Assembly: GCA_025800435.1 (NCBI GenBank)
Contig: JAOXRV010000563.1
Location: 1 to 25,361 of the forward strand
DNA length: 25,361 nucleotides
Source of the DNA: Cellvibrionaceae bacterium
GTDB lineage: Bacteria; Pseudomonadota; Gammaproteobacteria; Pseudomonadales; Cellvibrionaceae
Direction of reading: 5' to 3'
A program made the position numbers and the translations under genes. Positions within the stretch are counted from its first letter, which is position 1; each line of letters opens with the position of its first letter. The notes beneath the pieces are model-generated. The model saw only the letters and a list, made by a program, of their open reading frames with translations, made no database searches and was not told where the DNA came from. Shown here one piece after another: positions 1-7,868 of this stretch.

Positions 1-364
1 ACCTCTAATCAGCCAGCGTATAATGCGCAGTTTGTCGGCAGCCATCAATCGTTCAGCTACGCAAAATCCGTTATTTACCATTAAAACCGCAAAAAAGTAT
101 GGTTTTTATTTTTAGTCGATAACCCTAATGAAAGAGTTTAATTTTTTTGTTAATACGCCAAACAGTTGAACCTGACCAGCCTCTATAGATTCAGGCTTTG
201 TGCAAGGATAGTATTCTAAACGTGATGTTTTAAATTAAGTTGGGCTTTGATCAAATCGGTTTTACCAGCTTAATGACTCATTCGAAATTCTAATTAATGG
301 GACGCAAAACTTAAGCCAAAGGAATTAGGTTTTTAAGGAATAGACACTTTCACAGGAAATGATA
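1..364. other. A/T-rich non-coding leader upstream of the Tad-like genes
   Basis: No open frame of useful length with a start and ribosome binding site is visible on either strand. The stretch is clearly richer in A and T than the genes that follow, as expected for a promoter region. A 10-bp palindrome, TTTGATCAAA, lies at about 246-255, but no convincing -35/-10 pair with 16-18 bp spacing could be placed, so the promoter of the lipoprotein gene is left unassigned. An AGGA ribosome binding site at 354-357 closes the region. Confidence 0.6.
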
Positions 365-994
365 ATGGCTATACGATTTTATAAAATTGCTGCTTGTTTT
401 TTATTAAGCGCCAGCGTTATCGGCTGCGCCAATCAACAGAGCGACAAAACCATACCCGACAAAGAACACAATAGTTTTCAGCTCTTTAACGAAGCAGCCA
501 AGTTATACACCAACGGCAAATATGCTCAGGCCGAAGTGGTATATATAAAAGCCGCCAAGTTGGCGCCTAAAAACCCAGAGATATTTCTTCAACTGGGCAA
601 TAGCCAGTTCCGCCAGGGTAAGACCTTATCAGCCAGCATTAACTACCAGCGCTCTTTGCTCTATGCACCCAATGAACCCCGCGCTTTGTTTAATAAAACC
701 ATTACCGAATTAATTAACAGCAAAAAACGTCTATATCGCTTAAAAACCATCTTAAAACCAAACCACCCCAACCGGCCCAAGGTGGCGAGCTTAACCCGCA
801 ATATTGAGAATTTATTATCGGCCCCATTGGCAGAATACGGCCCCAGTGCTAGCACTGAGCAATACGACCGCTTAAAGACGGCGTCGATTCCCACGTTGCA
901 GTATGAACCGGTATACCGGCGCCCTTCCCCTGGTTTATCGGCACCGCAGAGCCTTCCGCCCCGAGCGATGATCAACAACCATGAGCAGAACTAA
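365..994 (+). CDS. TPR-repeat lipoprotein, TadD-like
   Basis: A 209-residue predicted lipoprotein. The N-terminus has a basic start, a hydrophobic stretch and a lipobox SVIGC with the lipidated Cys near residue 21, so the mature protein should be membrane-anchored facing the periplasm. Residues about 40-115 form two to three tetratricopeptide repeats (FNEAAKLYTNGKYAQAEVVY, then a repeat around AP.NPEIFLQLGN and SINYQRSLLYAPNEPRALFN). The last 60 residues are Pro/Ser rich. ATG 365 is chosen over ATG 359 because AGGAA at 354-358 gives 6-base spacing to 365 and none to 359. It overlaps the start of the DUF192 gene, and a TadE-like gene follows, so a TadD role (pilotin-like assembly factor of the Tad pilus) is likely by context. 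TPR lipoproteins are widespread, so the exact role is inference. Confidence 0.75.
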   Translation: MAIRFYKIAACFLLSASVIGCANQQSDKTIPDKEHNSFQLFNEAAKLYTNGKYAQAEVVYIKAAKLAPKNPEIFLQLGNSQFRQGKTLSASINYQRSLLYAPNEPRALFNKTITELINSKKRLYRLKTILKPNHPNRPKVASLTRNIENLLSAPLAEYGPSASTEQYDRLKTASIPTLQYEPVYRRPSPGLSAPQSLPPRAMINNHEQN

Positions 995-1340
995 GGCCAT
1001 GACAAACAGTATGACAAACAATAGCGCCGCCGTGATATCACCAAAAATCGCCAATAGCTGGCTACAACGGGCCAAGGGCTTACTCGGCACCAAGCACTGC
1101 CCAGCCGAGGGATTATTGATACCCAAGTGCCGTTCGGTGCACACCTTTGCGATGGCCTATGCGATCGATATTGTTTACCTGAATAAACACCTTCAAGTGT
1201 TGAGTACCGAGAAAGATGTACGACCCTGGCGAGTTTCCATAGGCCCCCGTGCCGCCTACTACTGTCTTGAGCTGCCCAGCGGGGCTGAGTTAAGTCAATG
1301 GCTAAGCCCCGGAGACACCCTCTTGATCGGCGATGATTAG
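981..1340 (+). CDS. DUF192 family protein
   Basis: A protein of up to 119 residues matching the DUF192 family: RAKGLLGTK near the N-terminus, then LLIPKCRSVHTFAMAYAIDIVYLN, the usual position of the family's core strand pattern, and a C-terminal half with LELPSGAEL. Many DUF192 members carry an export signal; none is seen here, so it is probably cytoplasmic. The start is uncertain: ATG 981 overlaps the preceding gene by 14 bases, while ATG 999 and ATG 1011 are in frame, and the AAGG at 993-996 sits close before 999. It lies between a TadD-like and a TadE-like gene, which suggests co-transcription with pilus genes. The family's biochemical function is not established as far as I know. Confidence 0.8.
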   Translation: MSRTKAMTNSMTNNSAAVISPKIANSWLQRAKGLLGTKHCPAEGLLIPKCRSVHTFAMAYAIDIVYLNKHLQVLSTEKDVRPWRVSIGPRAAYYCLELPSGAELSQWLSPGDTLLIGDD

Positions 1341-1360
1341 CCTAAGCGGAGAGCATTACC

Positions 1361-2251
1361 ATGAACACCATGCCCCAGTTTACATCAGTTAATACCAAGC
1401 AGCGCGGCTCCTCAATCATTGAGATGACGGTAGCGATGGGGATATTTATTACCCTGGGCCTTGGCGGCTGGCAGTGGGGCCTGCTCTATGAGGCCAAGGC
1501 CACCGCTAGACACGCTGCATTTATGGCCGCCCGAGCGGCGGCCAAGCAACACGCGGATGTTGCCGTAATTCGTCGTACCTTTGCCCGCTATCTTGCCCCC
1601 TATTATGCCCCAGAATCCGACAGCGACCTTGATATAGGCAAGGTTGTCGCCGAACATACTGCTGCGCTAACCACGCCAGACAACCTAGAAGTAAAGATAC
1701 TAAACCCGGTAAGAGAGGCATTTTCAGATTTTGGCAAAGATTTAGATCAGGATGGAGTGGCCGAGGAAATACCCAATATCGATATCAACTTTATGGCCAA
1801 GGATGTCAAATCAAGCCAGCTCAATATTCAGGACGCCAACTTGCTTAAAGTGCAATTAGTTTACGGCGTGCCGTTGGATGTACCGTATATGGGCGAGATT
1901 TTCGCCTCGACCTTAAAAGTATTCACCCCCGAAAACAGTGCCGACCCCGGCAAAGACAAGATAAATAAGTTTAAACGCCAGTTGCTGGATAATAAGCGAA
2001 TGCCCATCTTAATTAGCACCACAGTGCGCATGCAAAGCTACGCAAAGCTTAACGATGCCATGGTCAGCCGCAATCAAGCCGCGAGTAATGCCAGTAACAT
2101 TCTGGCGGCGGATGAGCCGGAAGCAAACTCAAATGAACCAAGACCGACTGCCCCCACCCCCAATATTTTTATTGGCGCCCAAGGCGGCGGGGGTAATAGT
2201 CACAATCCCAATAACACAGACAACCCCGGCGACACCGACTGTACAGGATAG
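1361..2251 (+). CDS. TadE-like pilus assembly protein
   Basis: A 296-residue protein with the layout of TadE/TadG pseudopilins. A short basic N-terminus (KQRGSSIIEM, Glu at residue 21) is followed by one hydrophobic segment at about 19-43, then an amphipathic helix rich in Ala (HAAFMAARAAAKQ) and a large extracytoplasmic domain. Residues 127-132 read DLDQDG, an acidic loop of the kind that binds calcium in EF-hand or dockerin-like folds. The C-terminal 60 residues are Pro/Asn/Gly rich and low complexity, ending in DTDCTG. The gene follows the DUF192 gene after 20 bases, with GGAG in the leader. TadE-type proteins are minor pilins processed by the prepilin peptidase of Tad systems. The secretion ATPase and the major pilin gene are not in this window. 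Confidence 0.75.
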   Translation: MNTMPQFTSVNTKQRGSSIIEMTVAMGIFITLGLGGWQWGLLYEAKATARHAAFMAARAAAKQHADVAVIRRTFARYLAPYYAPESDSDLDIGKVVAEHTAALTTPDNLEVKILNPVREAFSDFGKDLDQDGVAEEIPNIDINFMAKDVKSSQLNIQDANLLKVQLVYGVPLDVPYMGEIFASTLKVFTPENSADPGKDKINKFKRQLLDNKRMPILISTTVRMQSYAKLNDAMVSRNQAASNASNILAADEPEANSNEPRPTAPTPNIFIGAQGGGGNSHNPNNTDNPGDTDCTG

Positions 2252-2258
2252 CAGCCCG

Positions 2259-3797
2259 TTACTTGGCAATTTCCCCAGCCCGAATCTTAGCCAGGTAGTT
2301 ATTCACCTCCGCCTTCACCTCGGGCACCATAATATACAGGCCGATAATATTCGGCACGGCGATTAAAAAGACCAGGGCATCGGAGAATTTCAGCACCGCC
2401 TCAAGTTGCATCACGCAGCCGAGGGCGACAAAAAAACAGAAGACCAATTTAAACCCTAGCGACAATATTTGGTTATCGCCCACCAGATATTGCCAGGCCT
2501 GCTGGCCGTAGTAGGCCCAGGAGATCATGGTCGAAAAAGCAAACAGCAATGCCGCTACCGCCAGAGGATAAGGCGACCAACTGACGGTGGATTCAAACGC
2601 TGCGGAGGTTAGGGCAACGCCTTCTAAGCCCGAGCTCATTAAATCGCTGCCGTAAACGGTGGTGATAATTACCAGAGACGACAGGGTGCAAATCACCACG
2701 GTATCGATAAAGGGCTCTAACAGCGACACGAAGCCTTCGGACGCGGGGTGATTGGTTTTTACCGCCGCGTGGGCGATGGAGGCCGAACCCAGGCCCGCCT
2801 CATTGGAGAACAGGGCGCGCTGGAAACCGATAATCATTACCCCCAAAATACCGCCACTGATGCCCTCTGGGCTAAAGGCCCCGGAAATAATTAAACCAAT
2901 GGCCGGGGCGATGCGATCGTAGTGATAGGCCAAAATCAGACAGCAAGACAAGCCGTATAAAATAGCCATAAACGGCACCAGTTTACCGGTTACTCGGGCG
3001 ATGGACTGAATGCCGCCAATAATCACCGAGCCGACCAAAGCCGCCAAGATCAAACCGAATAACCAGGCCCGCTCGGCAAACCAACTGGCCTCGCCACCGC
3101 TGACATTAACAAACTGCACATAGGCCTGATTGGATTGGAACATATTGCCAATGCCCATACAGCCAATCACAATCACCGCCGCGTAAAAACCACCCAAAAA
3201 GCGCCCGATAGTGTGCCAGCCGCGCTTGGCCAGGCCTCGGCTTAAATAGTACATAGGGCCGCCGGCCACGGTGCCATCTTCGTGGTATTGGCGGTATTTT
3301 ACCGCCAGGGTGCACTCCACCATCTTGGTCGACATGCCGAGTAGGCCTGCCATAATTAACCAAAACGTCGCACCGGGGCCGCCGGCCATAATGGCCACCG
3401 CCACCCCGCCGATATTGCCCACCCCCACGGTACCGGAAAGGGCCGTGGCCACAGCTTTAAAGGGCGAGATATCACCGGGGCTTTTGGGGTCGGCGTATTG
3501 GCCCAGGGCCAGGCGCCAGGCCAGGCCAAAGCCGCGCATATTCATAAAGCCCAGGTAAACCGTGTAAAACAGCGCCGCTATAACCAGCCACACCACAATA
3601 AGCGGTAAATCCACACCCAGTACCGGCACTGCATAAAACACCACGGCGGCAACCGCATCGGCCAAGGGTGTCAGGCCGCTATTAATCGTGTCATCAATAC
3701 TCGCTTGCGCGGAAAAGGGAAGAAGTAAAAGTAGAATCAGTAAATTCGAAGCATGGAGGAGCAAGTTACGGCGGCTGGGCACATATAAACGCATCAT
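2259..3797 (-). CDS. Alanine/glycine:cation symporter (AGCS) family protein
   Basis: A 512-residue polytopic inner membrane protein of the AGCS family, which takes up alanine, glycine or related amino acids together with Na+ or H+. The family signature is clear: GTVGVGNIGGVAVAIMAGGP at about residues 121-140, with GGPMYYLSRGL and RALFSNEAGLGSASIAHAA further on. About ten hydrophobic segments can be seen. The protein begins with a hydrophobic stretch ending PFSAQAS, which could be a cleaved signal peptide ahead of the first core helix; such extensions occur in some family members. Two adjacent ATGs (3797 and 3794) follow GAGAAG, and the second has better spacing. The gene converges on the TadE gene with a gap of 7 bases and appears monocistronic. 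The substrate cannot be told from sequence. Confidence 0.93.
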   Translation of the reverse strand: MMRLYVPSRRNLLLHASNLLILLLLLPFSAQASIDDTINSGLTPLADAVAAVVFYAVPVLGVDLPLIVVWLVIAALFYTVYLGFMNMRGFGLAWRLALGQYADPKSPGDISPFKAVATALSGTVGVGNIGGVAVAIMAGGPGATFWLIMAGLLGMSTKMVECTLAVKYRQYHEDGTVAGGPMYYLSRGLAKRGWHTIGRFLGGFYAAVIVIGCMGIGNMFQSNQAYVQFVNVSGGEASWFAERAWLFGLILAALVGSVIIGGIQSIARVTGKLVPFMAILYGLSCCLILAYHYDRIAPAIGLIISGAFSPEGISGGILGVMIIGFQRALFSNEAGLGSASIAHAAVKTNHPASEGFVSLLEPFIDTVVICTLSSLVIITTVYGSDLMSSGLEGVALTSAAFESTVSWSPYPLAVAALLFAFSTMISWAYYGQQAWQYLVGDNQILSLGFKLVFCFFVALGCVMQLEAVLKFSDALVFLIAVPNIIGLYIMVPEVKAEVNNYLAKIRAGEIAK

Positions 3798-4009
3798 TCT
3801 TCTCAGTGGCGGATGTAGCTCTACCTAAACACATCCACTGCCAAGTTTAAAGCCAGGGGGCCAATTCAGAGGTACCTTAACGTCATTTGGGTGAATTTGG
3901 CCGGTAAATTCTCAATAATGCACAGCTCAGTAGACTAGGCCCCACGCTTGATTCTGGGTACACTGCCCCCATTATTTAGGGCAGCATCCGCCCGGCGAGA
4001 GATCAGCAT

Positions 4010-4294
4010 ATGAGCGAAGTATTTATCCTGCAAAACCAAGACGGCTACTTTTTGAGCAAACAAAAAGAATGGGTTGACGGCCGCGATGCCAGTGTCTTGT
4101 ACCGCAGCGCCCACCGGGATGAGGCGCTCAACCAAATGGTTGAGGTCAACTCAAAAGACTATACCCAGCGCATCCATATTCTCGACTGTGAATTGAGCGA
4201 GAAGCGCCAGCCAATGCTGGACCCAGACACCCTGCCCGAGCCTATCGTCGCGCCAGCGGCAGAGCAGGACCAAGGCCAACAGGAGGCCCCGTGA
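4010..4294 (+). CDS. Small conserved-looking protein of unknown function coupled to gshA
   Basis: A 94-residue protein I do not recognise. Residues 1-60 look folded: aromatic-rich beta-type segments (VFILQNQDGYFLSKQKEW) followed by an acidic/basic helix (HRDEALNQMVEV). Residues about 68-94 are a Pro/Ala/Gln/Glu tail that is probably disordered. It has no signal peptide or membrane segment. Its stop codon overlaps the GTG start of gshA in a GTGA arrangement, and the gshA ribosome binding site AGGAGG lies inside this gene, so translation of the two is coupled. That argues for a real gene and for a possible role in glutathione synthesis or its control, but no function can be assigned from sequence. 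Confidence 0.75.
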   Translation: MSEVFILQNQDGYFLSKQKEWVDGRDASVLYRSAHRDEALNQMVEVNSKDYTQRIHILDCELSEKRQPMLDPDTLPEPIVAPAAEQDQGQQEAP

Positions 4295-5877
4295 GCCTAG
4301 ACCAAACACTACTCAGCGCCCTTAACAACAAGGCCAACCGCCCGCTCATCACCGGTATTTTGCGCGGCATTGAAAAAGAGAGCCTGCGCATCCAGCCAGA
4401 TGGCCAATTGGCCATGAGCCCCCACCCCCAGACCCTGGGTGCGGCCATGACCCACCCCCAGATCACCACCGATTTTAGCGAGGCGCTGCTGGAGTTTATT
4501 ACCGCCCCCTCACACCGCTTGGACGAGGTGTTGGGCCAGCTACAGCAACAACACCGTTTTACCGTCAGCCAGCTAAAAAATGAGCTGCTGTGGGCCACTA
4601 GCATGCCCTGCATGCTGGGCAGTAACGACGAAGTGCCGGTTGCCCACTACGGCAACTCCAATGTCGGCCGCATGAAAACCTATTACCGCTACGGCCTGGG
4701 CCACCGCTATGGCCGCAAGATGCAAACCATTGCCGGTATTCACTACAATTTTTCGCTGCCCAGCGCCTTTTGGGCCATGTTGCACAGCCAGGAAAACAGC
4801 AGCCTGGATTTACAGCAATACAAAACCGAGCGCTATTTTGATCTGATCCGCAACTTCCGCCGCTATTTCTGGTTGCTGTTGTATTTATTCGGCGCCTCGC
4901 CCGCCGTATGTCGCAGCTTTGTCAACGGCCAAGCGCATCACCTCAGCCCTTTTAATGGCGACCAGCACAGCTTGCATGCCCGCTATGGCACTTCGCTGCG
5001 GATGGGCGATTTGGGCTACCAGAGCAATGCGCAAAAATCTTTAACGGTGTGCTATAACGAGCTGGACAATTATTTGCACACATTAACCGAGGCCATAAAC
5101 ACCCCCTACGAGCCCTACCGTGCCTACGGCACTGTGGACAGCGAGGGTGACTACCAGCAGCTAACTACAAGCTTGCTGCAAATTGAAAACGAGTTTTACT
5201 CCACCATACGCCCCAAGCGTACCGCCCGCTCAGGTGAAACTGCACTGGGCGCCCTGCACCAGCGCGGGGTCGAATATATTGAAGTGCGCTGCTTGGATAT
5301 CAACCCCTATTCGCCAATTGGTATCAGCGCCGAGCAAGTGCATTTTATCGATACCTTTTTGCTCTACTGCCTATTAAAAGATAGCCCCAAAACCAATTGC
5401 GATGAATACGAGCGCATGCAAAAAAATCAGGAGCTCACGGTCTACCGAGGTCGCGACCCCGAGATGAAATTACTGTGCGCCGAGGGCGAACGCAGCATTG
5501 CCGACTGGGGCAGCGAGCTAATCAGCGAGATGGCGCCACTGGCCGAGCTATTAGACCAGGCTTATAAAATTGAAGGCCACAGCCAAGCCCTGGCCGACCA
5601 ACTCGAAGTGGTTAACAAACCAGAACTAACGCCTTCGGGGCGCATACTGCAGGGCATGAAGCAACAGGGTAAGAGCTTTTATCAATACGCCATGGGCCTG
5701 GCAGAACAGCACAACCAGAGTTTTGCCGACAACCCTTTAAGCGGCAATGACCTGGATCGCTACGAGACTCTAGCCATTAACTCACTGGCGGATCAGAAAA
5801 AAATTGAGGCCCAAGAGGAGCCCAGCTTCGAGGATTATTTGGCCAGCTTTTATCAACAGTACCAGCCGTTTCAATAG
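4291..5877 (+). CDS. gshA: Glutamate--cysteine ligase
   Basis: A 528-residue protein that makes gamma-glutamylcysteine from glutamate, cysteine and ATP, the first and rate-limiting step of glutathione synthesis, in the cytosol. It matches the proteobacterial GshA family in length (about 520 residues in E. coli) and motifs: GILRGIEKESLRI at about 22-34, DFSEALLEFITAP at about 61-73, and IAGIHYNFSLPSAFW at about 147-161, the glutamate and metal-binding region. The start is GTG 4291, supported by a perfect AGGAGG at 4281-4286. It is translationally coupled to the small upstream gene and is followed after 3 bases by acpH, so the three form one operon. No truncation or missing motif is seen. Confidence 0.97.
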   Translation: MSLDQTLLSALNNKANRPLITGILRGIEKESLRIQPDGQLAMSPHPQTLGAAMTHPQITTDFSEALLEFITAPSHRLDEVLGQLQQQHRFTVSQLKNELLWATSMPCMLGSNDEVPVAHYGNSNVGRMKTYYRYGLGHRYGRKMQTIAGIHYNFSLPSAFWAMLHSQENSSLDLQQYKTERYFDLIRNFRRYFWLLLYLFGASPAVCRSFVNGQAHHLSPFNGDQHSLHARYGTSLRMGDLGYQSNAQKSLTVCYNELDNYLHTLTEAINTPYEPYRAYGTVDSEGDYQQLTTSLLQIENEFYSTIRPKRTARSGETALGALHQRGVEYIEVRCLDINPYSPIGISAEQVHFIDTFLLYCLLKDSPKTNCDEYERMQKNQELTVYRGRDPEMKLLCAEGERSIADWGSELISEMAPLAELLDQAYKIEGHSQALADQLEVVNKPELTPSGRILQGMKQQGKSFYQYAMGLAEQHNQSFADNPLSGNDLDRYETLAINSLADQKKIEAQEEPSFEDYLASFYQQYQPFQ

Positions 5878-5880
5878 GCC

Positions 5881-6513
5881 ATGAACTACCTGGCTCACGC
5901 CTTTCTCAGTGGCGCCGAGCCCGAACTACAGCTAGGCGGCCTACTGGGAGATTTTTGCAAAGGGCCACTCGGCAACTGGGGCTTTAGCCCCGCTGTCACT
6001 GCCGGCATCGATCACCACCGCAAGCTGGATGCTTATGTCGACAGGCTGCCCGCTTTTAAAGCCTGCCAAGCCCTGTTGCCCAAGCCGTTAAAACGGGCTG
6101 GCGGTATGGTAATTGATATCAGCTTCGATCATTTTTTAGCAAAACACTGGCAGCGCTACGCGCGCCAATCACTGGCGGACTTTAGCGGCCAACTCTACCC
6201 AAGGATGCAAACCCTGACAGGAGCACCCCAAGATTTCCAGCGCTTTGCCCAGCGCTGCCAAAGTGCAGACCTGTTTCATTTATACCGCCAGTGGCAGACA
6301 GTAGAAGTGGCAATAGACCGATTGCGCCAGCGCCTCAGCCGACCCCAGTTGCTGGATGGAGCCTTTGCCGCCGTGGATCGAAACTACACCCAGCTGGAGC
6401 AGGCCTTCCACCCCTGTTTTGAGCACCTTATGCAGTGGAGCGAACAACAGCTTGAGGCCCGCGGCTATGCCGAGGGCGGGCTATTTTTGCACCACAAAGG
6501 TAGTGAAGAATAG
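5881..6513 (+). CDS. acpH: Acyl carrier protein phosphodiesterase
   Basis: A 210-residue cytosolic protein of the AcpH (formerly DUF479) family, an HD-like phosphodiesterase that removes 4'-phosphopantetheine from holo-ACP. The diagnostic N-terminus MNYLAHAFLSG followed by LLGDFCKGPLG is present, with IDHHRKLDAYVD at about residues 43-54 and ISFDHFLAKHW near 80-90, which supply the family's His/Asp metal ligands. E. coli AcpH is 193 residues; this one is slightly longer at the C-terminus. It begins 3 bases after the gshA stop, and its last 33 bases overlap the end of the convergent FliL-like gene. Confidence 0.93.
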   Translation: MNYLAHAFLSGAEPELQLGGLLGDFCKGPLGNWGFSPAVTAGIDHHRKLDAYVDRLPAFKACQALLPKPLKRAGGMVIDISFDHFLAKHWQRYARQSLADFSGQLYPRMQTLTGAPQDFQRFAQRCQSADLFHLYRQWQTVEVAIDRLRQRLSRPQLLDGAFAAVDRNYTQLEQAFHPCFEHLMQWSEQQLEARGYAEGGLFLHHKGSEE

Positions 6514-6930
6514 GTCTTCTACGCCCTTATCGTTTTTCTCTTCCTGGCGCAGAATATTTTTAATCTCAGCCAGGGCTTTTTTACGCAAGGATTCTCTGCC
6601 GTCCAAACTATTCACGGTTTCTTCTGTCTGGCGGCTAAACAGCATTACCAAATTATTGCGAATATAAGGCAAGTGGTGGCGAATGGAGTTGGCTACATGA
6701 ATCGAATCAACCCGCACCGACAACTCGGCGCGCAGGTACTTTAGCCGGCCACGGCCACCGTAGTTAAGTACAAAGGCCGGCTGCAAAGGCACATAGAAGG
6801 GGCCTGCGGGGCCAAACTCCAAACCTTCCTCCTCTTCCTCCTGGGCCTGTGCAGGCAGTGCCAGCACTGCCACTAACAACAGCCAAACGGCCAGCAATAC
6901 CCGGCTATTGAACATTGGGGCCAATCCCAT
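6481..6930 (-). CDS. FliL-like periplasmic protein (flagellar FliL family, orphan)
   Basis: A 149-residue protein. Residues about 45-149 match the FliL fold: PFYVPLQPAFVLNY, LKYLRAELSVRV, RHHLPYIRNNLVMLFS and the characteristic end VEDLFFTTFVVQK. Classical FliL is a single-pass inner membrane protein that supports stators at the flagellar motor. Here the hydrophobic segment ends with LALPAQA followed by a run of five Glu, which looks like a cleavable signal peptide rather than a permanent anchor. No flagellar gene is nearby. The start at 6930 is fixed by AGGAG six bases upstream. It is divergent from dsbB and overlaps acpH tail to tail. A role in envelope processes other than motility is possible; this is inference. 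Confidence 0.8.
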   Translation of the reverse strand: MGLAPMFNSRVLLAVWLLLVAVLALPAQAQEEEEEGLEFGPAGPFYVPLQPAFVLNYGGRGRLKYLRAELSVRVDSIHVANSIRHHLPYIRNNLVMLFSRQTEETVNSLDGRESLRKKALAEIKNILRQEEKNDKGVEDLFFTTFVVQK

Positions 6931-7028
6931 ATCTAACTCCTATTCCAGGTGCCACTGCAGTAAGCGGGCGCCCTTCTATGGTAAACTTCGCTATTAATAG
7001 TCTAGTAAAACATCGGAATTTAGCAGCA

Positions 7029-7520
7029 ATGCCATTACCCAATATTCGCCTGACCAATATCATTATCTTTATCGGCTGTGTGGGCTTAATCTTAATCGCC
7101 CTGGGCTTTCAAGAGATAATGGGCCTCGCTCCCTGCCCACTGTGCATTACCCAGCGCATCTTTGTGGTGGCCGTAGGCCTGTTTGCCCTGGCAGCGGCCA
7201 TCCATAACCCAGGCCTAGGCGGGCGCCGGCTCTACGCCCTCGGCGGTATCGCCATGGCCATTACCGGGGCCGGCTTCTCCGGCCGCCACCTGTACCTGCA
7301 GGGCCTGCCAGCGGATCAACTGCCCTCCTGCGGCCCGGGCCTCTCTTATATGTTTGAAACCTTCCCCTTTATGGAAGCCATGGAGATTCTGCTGATGGGC
7401 GATGGTAACTGTGGCGATGTAATGTGGAGCTTATTTGGCATCAGCATGCCCGGCTGGGTATTGGTCGCCTTTATCGGCTTGGCGCTGTTTAACGTCTGGC
7501 AGCTGTTGCGCCGCGGCTAA
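7029..7520 (+). CDS. dsbB: Disulfide bond formation protein DsbB family
   Basis: A 163-residue inner membrane quinone reductase that reoxidises DsbA-type oxidases in the periplasm. The first redox pair is CPLC (Cys36 and Cys39, in APCPLCITQR), and the second pair is Cys101 (PSCGPG) and Cys128 (GDGNCGD), the DsbB layout. Four hydrophobic segments at about 8-28, 42-58, 68-86 and 138-158 are seen. The start is taken at ATG 7029; the frame extends upstream to 6915, but that part overlaps the FliL-like gene start and does not look like DsbB. The stop is 3 bases before the cidA/lrgA-like gene. In Pseudomonas a DsbB paralogue, dsbH, sits next to algQ; here an rsd/algQ gene is also close, so this may be the DsbH type. 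Confidence 0.93.
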   Translation: MPLPNIRLTNIIIFIGCVGLILIALGFQEIMGLAPCPLCITQRIFVVAVGLFALAAAIHNPGLGGRRLYALGGIAMAITGAGFSGRHLYLQGLPADQLPSCGPGLSYMFETFPFMEAMEILLMGDGNCGDVMWSLFGISMPGWVLVAFIGLALFNVWQLLRRG

Positions 7521-7523
7521 GCC

Positions 7524-7868
7524 ATGGTGCGGGGCCTATTTGTCCTACTTTTGTTTCAGTGGCTGGGAGAGCTTATCACCCTGGCCAGTGGTGCCCCCGT
7601 CCCCGGCCCGGTTATCGGCATGTTGTTATTGCTGCTCGCCCTGCTACTGCGCGGGCGCGCCTCTACCGAGTTACAACAGACCAGCCAAATACTGGTACAA
7701 CACCTAAGCCTATTATTCCTGCCCGCCGGCGTGGGCCTGTTCTTTTTGGGCAAAGCCGTCGCCGCCCAGTGGTTGGCCATAGCTGGGGCCATGGTTGCCG
7801 GTACCTTCATATCACTACTGCTGTGCAGCTGGATAGTTAGGGCCAGTGCCGGGGCCAAACATGACTGA
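7524..7868 (+). CDS. CidA/LrgA family holin-like membrane protein
   Basis: A 114-residue protein with four hydrophobic segments and the family motif VPGPVIGMLLLLL (about residues 25-37), followed by HLSLLFLPAGVGLFFLG. CidA/LrgA proteins are small inner membrane proteins proposed to act like phage holins or antiholins controlling murein hydrolase activity and programmed lysis; in other species the LrgAB pair transports small metabolites such as pyruvate. Its start lies 3 bases after the dsbB stop and its end overlaps the next gene, lrgB, by 8 bases, so all three are likely one transcript. Whether it is CidA or LrgA by function cannot be read from sequence. Confidence 0.9.
   Translation: MVRGLFVLLLFQWLGELITLASGAPVPGPVIGMLLLLLALLLRGRASTELQQTSQILVQHLSLLFLPAGVGLFFLGKAVAAQWLAIAGAMVAGTFISLLLCSWIVRASAGAKHD

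Noticed and set aside
3948..3976. Possible promoter of the gene before gshA (TTGATT, 17 bp, ATTATT)
   Set aside because: The -10 matches only 3 of 6 bases; the true promoter of the gshA operon probably lies in this gap but cannot be placed.
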